Source: Gnetum montanum
Lineage: Eukaryota; Streptophyta; Gnetopsida; Gnetales; Gnetaceae
NCBI GenBank assembly: GCA_015680685.1
Contig: MNCI01016353.1
Span: 107,062-171,061 of the forward strand
Direction: 5' to 3'
Length of the DNA: 64,000 nucleotides
Position numbers and translations under genes: made by a program
Shown here: positions 22,684 to 32,474 of the stretch, piece by piece
Layout of the letters: every line of letters starts with the position of its first letter
Position numbering within the stretch: the first letter of the stretch is position 1
Notes under the pieces: model-generated
The model's input: the letters and a program-made list of their open reading frames with translations, nothing else
What the model was told of the DNA's origin: nothing
The model's database searches: none

Positions 22684-25186
22684 GGGGCATCTTCCACATG
22701 ACTAAGCTTTTGACGATGACAAGAATTAATAAGTCGGTAGGTAGGCTCCATGCATTTGTGAAATAGTATTAGACTTTCATTTTCAAGCCACTAGGTGTCT
22801 TTTGGTTTAGTGGTGGCTGTGTAGATGCATTGCTACTCACACGCTTGGTTTTGAAATGTATGATGGATCAGAATAGGAGTTGTGTTAACTTTGTGGATGT
22901 CTAGCCCATGGCTACACCCTTTATCATGATTAGTGATGCATGGATTCTTCTATCTCTTCACAGTGCTAGGTTCATCATTTCTATCAAGTGTTTAAGTAAT
23001 GATGGATGTTGGCCTTTGCATAGGATTGGAGGACATTGGTTATGAGAGGAAGGATGTTGCACTTAATTGGCATTGTGTTGGTTTGGATGAGTTAGTAGGT
23101 CCACGAGTGTTGTGCTCACACATGGAAACCATCCTAAAGAAAGGACATTTCTAAGATTGTGGTGGAGATCTACTAGCATTATCATTTCTGTGTATGTTTG
23201 TAGCACAAGTGACATTCTTTCGTTGATGTTGTGGTGTTGAGCCTTCTTGTGTTGCTGGCAATGAAATGTGATGGAGGTGAGTATGAGAATATTGAGAATA
23301 TGATGGAGAGTGAGAGGTGTGAGGTGGTGATCTCATAGAAGATGTTACAAGTTGATGATATTTGGGAGAGTGGTAGTAGTGATTTGAGGTAAAGGAAGTA
23401 GAACTAGTTGGGAAAATAGGTTGTTGAACATAGTATTTAATGGGTCTAGCTGACAATAAGTGTAGTGCTTGTTTAGTGATGGCCTCCCCCACAACTGTGA
23501 GTTTTGCCATTGCGGTTGATGATAGTGTTGAGGCTCGTAAGAAGTCCCACTAGGATAGTGCAATTGGTTGTTAGACTATGTATAATTACCTTTTAAGAAA
23601 GGTAATTTCCTAGGCATTTGCTTTTGTACAAACTTGGGATTCAAAGAAAAAACCCAATACTCATGTAGATGTAACATAACTAGGCAATAGCCCTTTGGAT
23701 GGTCATATAGGTAGATGTCACATCCATCATCTTCTTAGGTGGTTGAGTTTATAGCCTCTTCTTTTACAATAATTTCCCCTTTTTAGTAAGGAATGCTCTT
23801 ACCTGTCTCTTGGTCCCTTTTTCTCCTTTTGCTGTGATTAGTTAATTTGTTTTGAGTTACTCTCTCCTCTACGATTTCTATGCAAGTTGTAACTTTCTCA
23901 TTTATCTATTCCAAAATCTTATCTATCCTTGCTTGAAGTTTAGCAATAGATCGTTGCATTGGCAAAGTTTGTTGTGAAATCACCTCATCGAGGATTGCCT
24001 CTTTTTTCTTATCATAGAGATGAGCCCTCTTCTTTTGAAGAGTTGCATCCCAGAGATATTCCTTAACATTCTCTCATTTACATAGTTGTCCTTCTTCTTT
24101 TGCCACACACTTGATTAGCCTTTGGATCTGATGGGTTCTCAATTCATATAATCAACCTTAAGCATATATCCCAAGGGTCTCTCTTGTTTGACTATAAAGC
24201 CCATCTATGATGTGGAAAAGTTGCTCTCTTGAGAGAAACCATGGCCTAGACATCTATACAGTAGAATATAGTATCTATCTAGGGCCATATCCAAGAGTTC
24301 ATGTTGTTCCTATTTCCATCCTTGGATTTGTTTCCTTAGGTTGGACACCCTCACATAGGTTTGATATTTCTCATTGAAGAGTTCTAGCACTGTGGACCAT
24401 CGATGGATTGAATTTGGTTTCAATGATCTATACCACACTTCGGATTTGTCTATTAGTTTCCTAGGAAAGAGCTTTAGGATTTTTCCACTTACTTTCAATG
24501 TTTTGTAAGACACATGTATCATGGAAGGCTTGTAAATGATGTTGTGGATTAGAATTATAGCCTCCCACAAATTTAGGAATGTTATTCATATCAAGCATTT
24601 TGATGCGACTTTCCCTTCAATGCTTGTGGGGTATTTTAACTACCTTTGTAATCTACATCATGCTCTTCGTGGCCAACAAGGGTTCACCATCATTAAAAAT
24701 ATTGTGGTAAAAATTTCTATTTCTATTTCTTTGATTATGACAATCTTGTCTATGCTCATTTTGATGTCTTTGATTTTGCCCTTGGTTTCAATTTCTATCT
24801 TTATCTCTACTGCATAGTGGAGCTCTATCTCTACACCTACATTCATCTTTGTTAGAACTAGATGTTGAAGAGGAAGAGGAAGATGAGGAACCATGAGAAT
24901 CACCATGGCTTCTATAGTTCTTGCCATGGTCCCTTGATTTATCTTTTCTAGGTTTTGAGGAGGTCATAGGCCTTGAGGCCCTCCTTGATGTAGGACTTAC
25001 TCCATCTCTTCTAGGATTGTCTACCTTAGGTGAATGTAGTCCTTGATTGTAGCAAGGATGGTCATGAACATATGAAACCCTTGCATGAGGTTGGTCACCC
25101 CAATTTTCTTTAATATATATCTCATTAGTTTTCCAATGAATGTTCTCTTCATACAATGCATTGTCACTTTTATGTGAAAGAGACAT
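22684..25186 (-). pseudogene. gag of element C, with Ser/Arg-rich insertion
   Basis: Starts at an ATG at 25186 (MSLSHKSDNA, then IHWKTNEIY), aligned with A and B. After RVSYVH it has about 120 residues absent from A and B: an RR/KPRKDKSRDHGK section, a run of eight serines, CRCRDRAPLC, then a QNQRHQNEHRQ-like stretch. Homology resumes at GEPLLATKSMM and continues through HHLQAFHD, LFHIIDGLYSQTRETLG and YDHPKGYC, where the knuckle has lost a cysteine. The proline/tyrosine-rich tail ends near 22684. Stops and frame changes make it a pseudogene. Confidence 0.8.
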
Positions 25187-25293
25187 TGTTGTTAGTTAAT
25201 GATGTATGTGACTTAATATTTTTTTGAAAGATAAATAATTAATGCATTTACAATGATTATTTATAATATAACTAATCTAGATAACTAGCACCA

Positions 25294-25311
25294 TCCTTGA
25301 CAATGGTGCCA
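25294..25311 (-). promoter_or_regulatory. Primer-binding site of C
   Basis: Minus strand TGGCACCATTGTCAAGGA, one base inside the 5' LTR. It is the same site as in B with three transitions and one C-to-A change. The arms GCACCAT and ATGGTGC can pair around it. Confidence 0.8.
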
Positions 25312-25312
25312 A

Positions 25313-26191
25313 TGATGAGCGGTAGGTTCCCTTTATGCCCAACCATACAAATCACAAGCATTCACACACGATTTGGTCAAATTCCATGGATGGGACTAGT
25401 TGTGTCATCTAGATCATCATGTCTTGATCATAGTTTGTTGTCTTCCCACTTGACTAGTGGTAGCTTTGTCAGATATGGTTTAGTCCAAAGTGAGACATAT
25501 GATAATTGATGTTATTGTGGCCTTATGTTACTCCTAACAATAATAGCAAAATTAATTATTTAATCTAATTAACAATAGAAAGTAAAGTCTAAAATAGCCT
25601 ACGTGTGATGAGTATCCATTCCTAACCTTCTGTACATACCTTAGATTTCGTGTAACTACCACTGGGATTACCAAGCATACCATTATTGGGCATACCAACC
25701 AATAATACTACTAGGTTACTAAGTAATTACACTTAAGTGCTCACAATTAGTTGTACTCATTCTGCTTAATGACAAAAATAATAAAGAGTAATAAATGCTA
25801 AACATTAACTAAGGAGAACAATAAGCATTTAAGTAATTAATAATAATAAAGCTAAGTGGATGTTGCAATGATGAAAGTAATCTCGATCTTTGTTGTCGAG
25901 CATGTAATGTGTCCAAGTATGTCACATTCGGATAAGGATGATATACAATTACTTAACATCACACTGCAGGCATGCACCAGAAACAAACTAATAGAATTTT
26001 GTTACTTTTCAACTACTTATATATTTCCTTCTCTATGTCTATATTCCCAAAATCGTGCACCCGAGTGTTGTGTTTATAGGCTAGCATGAATGAGGCAATA
26101 TCAGATCCCCGACATCAGAAGTTATGCCCCAATATTGAATACCCGATAACACGATTCCGATATTGAATATCCACCAAAACATGACTCATCA
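25313..26191 (-). repeat. 5' LTR of element C
   Basis: Plus-strand ends TGATGAGCGG and GACTCATCA. The minus-strand U3 contains words such as GATATTGGGGC and GATATTCAATATCGG upstream of the TATA-like CCTATAAACA (near 26080). It pairs with 19090-19850. Confidence 0.9.
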
Positions 26192-26196
26192 TTCAC

Positions 26197-26717
26197 ACAT
26201 GGTTGAGATAGGTCTTCTACCTATGGGATGCATTTTTGTGCCAACTACAATCACTAAAAAATCATGTATTAATTTTTGAAAATATTTTATAACACTTTGC
26301 CCTTAATTGGCATTTGTACTTTTGACTTAATTTTAGAAAAATGGAATGCTTAATCCCTTAGATGATTGCATTTTAACATCTCATAGGTCTTGAGGTAACT
26401 AAATTATCTTTATTACTAGTTAATTTTAGTTAATTTTAATGATAGTTACCTTAGGTATTCAAAATTTGGGACATTAGTAAGTTTTTCAAATTGTAGTCTT
26501 GATACTCCCACAATGTAGAGCTCAATTTTGGGAGCTAACAGGTTTTTGAACAAGATCAAATAAAGGTTTGAGTTGCAATATAGCACACTTAGAAGGCTTA
26601 GTAATCAAGACAATTGTTAAAACTCCTCTTGTTTGAAAAAAGAATGATGAAAAATGACTAACGATCATGGAGTATTTATAGGATTTCTACATGACGTCAA
26701 TGCAATAGGGTAAATGC
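26197..26717 (-). promoter_or_regulatory. Leader and internal promoter-like module of D
   Basis: Continuation of D to the right of the C insertion. On the minus strand the order is dyad text with TGACGTCATGTAG (about 26685-26700), TATAAATA at 26680-26673, then a leader with a block near 26520 similar to the ORF2 leaders of B and C (GAGCTCTACATTGTGGGAG). The distance from TATAAATA to the C insertion (about 480 bases) matches the TATA-to-ATG distance in B (493). The rest of D upstream is in or beyond the N gap. Confidence 0.5.
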
Positions 26718-27398
26718 NNNNNNNNNNNNNNNNNNNNNNNNNNNNNNNNNNNNNNNNNNNNNNNNNNNNNNNNNNNNNNNNNNNNNNNNNNNNNNNNNNN
26801 NNNNNNNNNNNNNNNNNNNNNNNNNNNNNNNNNNNNNNNNNNNNNNNNNNNNNNNNNNNNNNNNNNNNNNNNNNNNNNNNNNNNNNNNNNNNNNNNNNNN
26901 NNNNNNNNNNNNNNNNNNNNNNNNNNNNNNNNNNNNNNNNNNNNNNNNNNNNNNNNNNNNNNNNNNNNNNNNNNNNNNNNNNNNNNNNNNNNNNNNNNNN
27001 NNNNNNNNNNNNNNNNNNNNNNNNNNNNNNNNNNNNNNNNNNNNNNNNNNNNNNNNNNNNNNNNNNNNNNNNNNNNNNNNNNNNNNNNNNNNNNNNNNNN
27101 NNNNNNNNNNNNNNNNNNNNNNNNNNNNNNNNNNNNNNNNNNNNNNNNNNNNNNNNNNNNNNNNNNNNNNNNNNNNNNNNNNNNNNNNNNNNNNNNNNNN
27201 NNNNNNNNNNNNNNNNNNNNNNNNNNNNNNNNNNNNNNNNNNNNNNNNNNNNNNNNNNNNNNNNNNNNNNNNNNNNNNNNNNNNNNNNNNNNNNNNNNNN
27301 NNNNNNNNNNNNNNNNNNNNNNNNNNNNNNNNNNNNNNNNNNNNNNNNNNNNNNNNNNNNNNNNNNNNNNNNNNNNNNNNNNNNNNNNNNNNNNNNNN
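26718..27398. other. Assembly gap (N)
   Basis: 681 N bases. ORFs spanning it are artefacts. Confidence 1.
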
Positions 27399-27571
27399 TA
27401 ATCAGGATCATTTGCACATTTGAAAACCAAAGAAATGACCACAAAAGTAGATAAATAAATAATCTCATATTTGTTCAATCATATAATAATATTTTATAAT
27501 TTCCAACCACACACAAAAACAAGATCTGAATTTAACTCTTGCAACCATTTTACCAGTAATCATTTAATTGG

Positions 27572-28377
27572 TGATGAGTTGTCATTTGGGCGACTGCGAT
27601 ATCGCGTACGCGATATCGCAGCCCAACCGTGATATCGTAGCCTATCTCCTCATCTATAAATAAGAGGTAGACATATTAGTTTTAGGAATTAGTTTTTCAG
27701 TTCTTAGTTAAGTGTTTAATTTCTTTCTCTCAACCCTTTTCCTCCTAGTGTATGCTCGCAGTGTGGTGATTGTAATTGTACGACATCCTTATTTGAGTGT
27801 GACGTACTTGGACATGCACATGACCAGAAATAAAGATCGAGATTACTTCATCATTGCAACATTCACTTAGCTTAATTATTTACTTAATTGTTATTTACTG
27901 CTTTCTTAGTTAATCTCTTCTTACCCTAAACTCTTGTTAAACGCAGAATGAGTATGACTTGATTACAAGCATTTAAGTGTGACTACTTGGTAACCCAATA
28001 GCGTACCTAGGATCTGCGCTTAGTAATCCCAGTGGTAGTTGTGCACGAAGTCTAAGATGTGTACGAATAATCAAGGAACAGATGCTCATCACACTTAGGC
28101 TAGCTTAGATTCTCTCACCCTTTCTCTCTTAGCTTAGTTAATCTTATTTATCATCATAATCAGGAGTAGTGTTAGCATAGGAACACATCATACACCTCAC
28201 TCTGGACTAAACCATACGTGACAAAGCTAATACTAGTCCAGGTGGGAAGACAACGAACTATGACCTAAGGATAACTATCTAGATGCCACAACTAGTCCAT
28301 CTACGGAGTTCGACTGGATCGTGCGTGTAATGCTCGTATTCATATGGTTGAGTGTAGGGGTACCTCGCCACTCATCA
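27572..28377 (+). repeat. 5' LTR of element B
   Basis: TGATGAGTTG to CACTCATCA. The U3 is very short: TATAAATA begins only 84 bases from the LTR start. Compared with the 3' LTR it has about 30 extra bases around a further GATATC word (GTGATATCGTAGCC). Confidence 0.95.
27594..27662 (+). promoter_or_regulatory. LTR promoter of B: long palindrome plus TATA
   Basis: A perfect 28-bp palindrome at 27594-27621 with core GATATCGCGTACGCGATATC, then a second GATATC word, then TATAAATA at 27655-27662. Transcription would start about 30 bases further on, defining R. The palindrome could bind a dimeric factor or form a cruciform; its function is unknown. Confidence 0.7.
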
Positions 28378-28378
28378 T

Positions 28379-28396
28379 TGGCACCGTTGCCAGGGA
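28379..28396 (+). promoter_or_regulatory. Primer-binding site of B (tRNA-Asp type)
   Basis: TGGCACCGTTGCCAGGGA, one base after the LTR. It differs by two transitions from the tRNA-Asp-complementary site known for Athila/Tat elements. GCACCGT (28381-28387) pairs perfectly with ACGGTGC (28396-28402) across an 8-base loop. Confidence 0.85.
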
Positions 28397-28521
28397 CGGT
28401 GCTAGTTATCTAGATTAGTTATATCATACAAGGTCACTGTATAGGACTTAACGATATATCTCTTAGGAAGAAGAAATAATTATAAAAAGCCACATATAAA
28501 TTCACACACAATTTCACAACC

Positions 28522-30508
28522 ATGCCTCTCCTACAAGACTATAATACTGCCACACCTAGTGTGAAAATTCATTGGAGAACCAATGAACTATATGAGAATG
28601 AAGATTGGAGTACGCAACCCAAGGTGGGGGTTTCTTATAAACATGAACGAAAGCAATGTCATCCTAATGCACGAAAGCATAACTTACCCAATGATAATGA
28701 ACCCCCACTGGCCACTACAAGCCTAATGCAAATACAAGAGGCTATTGGAATCTCCCGTAGGCATCGTAAAGAGAGTCGTCTACTTAGGCTCAATTTAAAT
28801 AACTTTCCCAATTTTTCAGGAGGCTACGACTTAGATTCGCATCAACATTTACAAGCCTTCTACGATGCCTACGCATGGAACAACATTGATAATGGTTGGC
28901 AAAAACTCAAGCTCTTTCCTATGACACTCGTTGGCCAATCAAAAGTATGGTATAGATCATTAAAACCAAATTCAATACGACATTGGCCAACAATGGTAGA
29001 ACCCTTTAGCGAAAGATATCAAACCTACACAATAGTGTCAGCCTTGAGGAAATAAATCCAAGAGTGGAAACAAGCACAACATGAACCCTTGGACCTGGCC
29101 TTAGAAAGATATTATGCATTGTTAAACAATTGTCTAGGCCATGAGTTCTCCGAGGAAAGGCTAATGTACCATATCATTGATGGGCTTCGTGATGAAACAA
29201 GAGAGACCCTAGGGATGTATGCCCAAAGTCAACTATACGAACTACGAACCCATCAAGTCCAGGAGCTTATTAAGTGGGTAGCAAAAGAGGAAGGAGAAAT
29301 AGCTAGATGGGAGAGTGTTGAAAAACATCAACAAGACCAAAATCTCAACTTAACAAAGGTCCATGATCATAAAAAGGAAAAATCAACCTATCACAAGAAG
29401 AAAGAACCATCTTTTCTAGTACAACAATTGTTAGAGGAAGTTGAGGCAAAGATCAATAAGATGTTGGAATGGACATATAAAAAGTGTGAGAATTTATCGA
29501 TATTATTGGAGATAGAGTTTTGACAACTTGAGAAGTAGGACAAAGTATCAGTAGACAATCAGAAAGAAGGGATAAGGAAAATAAGAGCTCAACTGTTGAT
29601 CACACGTATGAATGCAACATTTTCCTGTATGATCACCCCAAGGGCCAATGCCCAATCCTGTTACATTTATATGAACATTGGGGAAGCACGTTATATCCAG
29701 AGTTTGTATAGAGATACTGTGTTTGATCATAGTAGCAACAATCCCAGTCATGGGGGAAGCCACCCCTAAACTGGAGACACCCTTCGTATCCTCCAAATCC
29801 AAATGCTTATCATGTTCAACATCTTGTTTCTCCAACTGGGCTAGCATACTCTATCTTGCTGCATTATCATTCTCCTTAATACTATCAGCCCATACCTTCA
29901 ACACAACCACCGCCTTGTGTATCCTACAATTCTCCTCATTTTCAACATTCTCATCCTTTCCCTCCTTCTACATCGCCACCAATTGTCCCTAAGGTGTCTA
30001 CACCATAGCAACAACCCACGAACGTTACTTGTGCTACTATTGCCAACAGCAGTGAGAGGCCTCCTCAACATCAAAAGCGACTCTTCTTTAAACATGACCG
30101 TAAGAAGGGACAACACAATTCCAAGGTCACTGCATCCTCCAACTCAGCACAAGTCCCACACTGTGGTGCACCCTTATCTTTGAACCCAACGTGCCTCATG
30201 TTACTTTATCAGGGCCACCAGTTAACACTCCAACAACCATATGGCCCAATGAACACAAGCATGGAGGGCAACGTCCCGATCCTTGCATACCATCTAACGG
30301 TCCCAAATATCATAGTGGGTCAACTCTTTATCTGGGAACCACATCTCATAAATTACCCCACTATGCTTACTATAATCCACTGTGTGGAACTCAATGGGGT
30401 AAGTATGACCGAGTCCCAATATTTCCAACATGCAAGGATCCTCATCTTCCATCTATTAATCCTTGCCATCCTCAACTGTTTAGTTATGGGGGATATCCCC
30501 CATTTTAA
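28522..30508 (+). pseudogene. gag of element B (near-intact N-terminal half)
   Basis: Gag precursor from the ATG at 28522: MPLLQDYNT, IHWRTNELYE, HRKESRLLRLNLNNFPNF, HQHLQAFYDAYAWNN and VWYRSLKPNSIRHWP, the capsid core of plant Ty3 elements. One TAA at 29053 (CAA in A) interrupts the frame, which continues from 29056 to 29521 (KQAQHEPLDLALERYYALL, MYHIIDGLRDETRETLG, a charged EEVEAKINKML helix). Later the frame shifts several times: CNIFLYDHPKGQC near 29610 is the knuckle with one cysteine changed to F. The tail is rich in P, S, H and Y and ends in SYGGYPPF with the stop just after 30505. No protease follows. Confidence 0.88.
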
Positions 30509-31900
30509 TAACAAGCAGGATAAATAAATATTTTTCATTTTCTTCAATTTTACAATTTTTTGTTCTCCAGTTTTTCATTTTTCAACTTCTTGTTTTATCT
30601 TTTTGTCTTTTTGGTATTTTTGTCTTTTTATAAGTAATCTCATCTATGAATAAAACACTCATGTGGCTCATTGGTTGAGGTGTGTTCTATGTTATTGAGT
30701 CTCGAGTGATTAATTATCTAGACAGTGATCCCATTACACCCACTCATCCATTCTACTAATAAGAGGTTATGTTCAAGGGTACAGTGATATTCTTAACGTT
30801 CTTAAAACTTAAAATTAATTTTGTGTTCATTGTACCCAGAATGAAGAAGGATGGACCAAGAGGGAATGATTAGGGTGTGACATCAAGGGGACTTGCAGAT
30901 TCTCTTTGGTGACATCTATGAGAGTTATCATGCAATGTGGTTGTACTAAGATCCTTGTAGATCTAATGAAAAATGGGAGTAAGAGTAATCAAAAGGGCAC
31001 TCAAAAATCCAATGTTGTTCTTAGGGTGTTCCACTGGAAAGACATGCACCTAGGCCTAAAGGTTGGTGGCTTCTCTAGATTCAACAATCAAAAAAGAAAA
31101 GAAAAAGAAAAAGAAAACAAAAAGAAAAGTGCCACAAAACAAAAATCACTCCTCCCTTGAATAAAACGCCAAGTGATCGTACGCCTTCTTGTTATGGTAC
31201 TTTCATAATTGCTCATCATGAGATGAAACAATGTGATGTCATTGATTAGAGGAATGGACTTGGTCCTAATCTTGGAACGATGGGTTAATGACACATTAAT
31301 CATGCTTTATACACAGGATTCATTGTGCCCTGGGTCAGTTACCTCATGTCCTAATCTCTACTATCCCTTCTATAGTTCATCTCATCTCACTGTTCGTGTA
31401 ATTGTAGCTCGTGTCTCATATAGCGTAGAATTCTTACCTCATTCTGGTGATAATTACATGTGTGTGTTTTGTGGAATCAGTGCGGATTACATTTAACCCT
31501 TCTAGTGATCATGGACACTTTTAAGTGTGGTTATACAAGCGCATTATAGGCTGAAACCTGCTTTGTGGAGGACCCACTTGTGTAATCTTTTGTAATCTTC
31601 ACTTATGACACAGCTCACACCCACCATTTCTTACCCTTAGCCTATTTTTCATAGCATTCTCTCCCTATTTTTATTATCCCTCTAAATCAACATTCCTACG
31701 TACCATCACATAGCCTTTTTCTCTACCACCCGAGGTTTTATTGATCATTTCCACACCATCATAATTATTCATGCCTTCAAAACCATCTAATTACCTTAGA
31801 ACCCCTTAACAATAGCCCAATGTCCTAAGTTTACAACATTGATTTCAAGAAAATCTTCAACAATTCGGTATTTTCCCTCAGGCCTAAACATTGATAGGCC
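30509..31900 (+). other. Conserved spacer of element B
   Basis: Non-coding block shared with A and C. It includes a T-rich tract (30540-30630), GAATAAAACACTCATGTGGCTCA-like text also in A, a purine tract AAAAGAAAAGAAAAAGAAAA (31089 on) and GTGTGTTTTGTGGAATCAG near 31460. Some of its ORFs overlap but are not conserved in A or C. Confidence 0.65.
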
Positions 31901-31901
31901 A

Positions 31902-31989
31902 TGATATCGCGTATGCGATATCGCGGTTGACGCAATATCACGTACGCGATGTATTGTACGTGATATCGCGTTTCAAAAACTTATAAATA
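31902..31989 (+). promoter_or_regulatory. Internal promoter-like module of B
   Basis: Three to four GATATC words (GATATCGCGTATGCGATATC, then CAATATCACGTACGCGATG, then GTACGTGATATCGCG) are followed directly by TATAAATA at 31982-31989. It lies about 3.4 kb upstream of the 3' LTR, is not flanked by LTR ends, and has its counterpart at 21215-21315 in C and near 26680 in D. A run of 14 C (31995-32008) follows. Inferred to drive ORF2. Confidence 0.65.
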
Positions 31990-32169
31990 GGCCACCCCCC
32001 CCCCCCCCTGCAACACTTAGCATCATTCTTCACAACTCACGTGGGGGAGCTTTTTGAATTTTTTTCTATGACTTGCGAGTGTGACACCCTTGCTTTTGTA
32101 CCTATATCTCGCTCACTGGCACTCCAATTTTAATTCCGTCTGAACCTGCTTGTACCCGGAGTGTTCAGC

Positions 32170-32186
32170 TTAGTCGTGGGGGAGGG
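32170..32186 (+). promoter_or_regulatory. Second polypurine-tract copy in the ORF2 leader of B
   Basis: TTAGTCGTGGGGG (32170-32182) is identical over 13 bases to the sequence just before the 3' LTR (35406-35418), and is followed here by AGGG. It could act as an internal plus-strand primer or be the scar of a former LTR junction. Confidence 0.5.
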
Positions 32187-32249
32187 ACACCTACCAAATA
32201 ACACCTAAATTTTTTGGAATTTATCATCATCCAAAGGATATTATCCAAG

Positions 32250-32474
32250 GTAATTAACTATAACATTTAGAATAATTGTGCCAAAAAATTCATTTAATCC
32301 CTAGGTATATCGGGAAACTAAATTTGGAAACCACCTAAGCAAAGAGGACTCAACATTACAATCTTTCAGGCAATATCACATGAAGATAAAATAAATTAAT
32401 TAATTAAGGCAAGCAGTAAGGTATAACTTAACTTTAAAAACAACATTACTAACACTTGGCCAGTGTGATCGCAG
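32250..32474 (+). other. Putative intron upstream of ORF2
   Basis: CCAAG|GTAATTAAC gives a good plant 5' splice site at 32250, and TGATCGCAG|ATG gives a 3' site that puts the ORF2 ATG right at the exon start. The AG before MAPK is kept in A (ATTATAG), B (ATCGCAG) and C (ATTATAG). The donor was not found in A. Inference only. Confidence 0.4.

Larger units (their letters stand above)
19090..26191 (-). mobile_element. LTR retrotransposon C, non-autonomous, with TSD TTCAC
   Basis: Minus-strand element of about 7.1 kb. TTCAC flanks both ends (19085-19089 and 26192-26196). The 5' LTR is at the right (25313-26191) and the 3' LTR at the left (19090-19850), where the terminal TGATGAG has become TAATGAG. 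Between them, reading leftward: primer-binding site, gag, spacer with internal promoter array, and ORF2. No pol domains are seen. A single N at 19851 marks a join at which the U3 end of the 3' LTR, the polypurine tract and the end of ORF2 are missing. It lies inside element D. Confidence 0.9.

Noticed and set aside
26665-27478. Long ORFs spanning 26.7-27.5 kb
   Set aside because: They consist almost entirely of N translated as X across the assembly gap.
27594-27662. CRISPR-like or telomeric interpretation of the GATATC repeats
   Set aside because: The units are imperfect palindromes without regular spacers and lie at fixed LTR positions next to a TATA box in a plant genome.
29548-29847. Minus-strand ORFs opposite gag of B
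   Set aside because: They are the reverse complement of the proline/serine-rich gag tail and are not conserved in A or C.
30180-30527. Separate small gene at the end of gag in B
   Set aside because: It is a second frame over the gag C-terminus; the frame ending SYGGYPPF is the one conserved in A.
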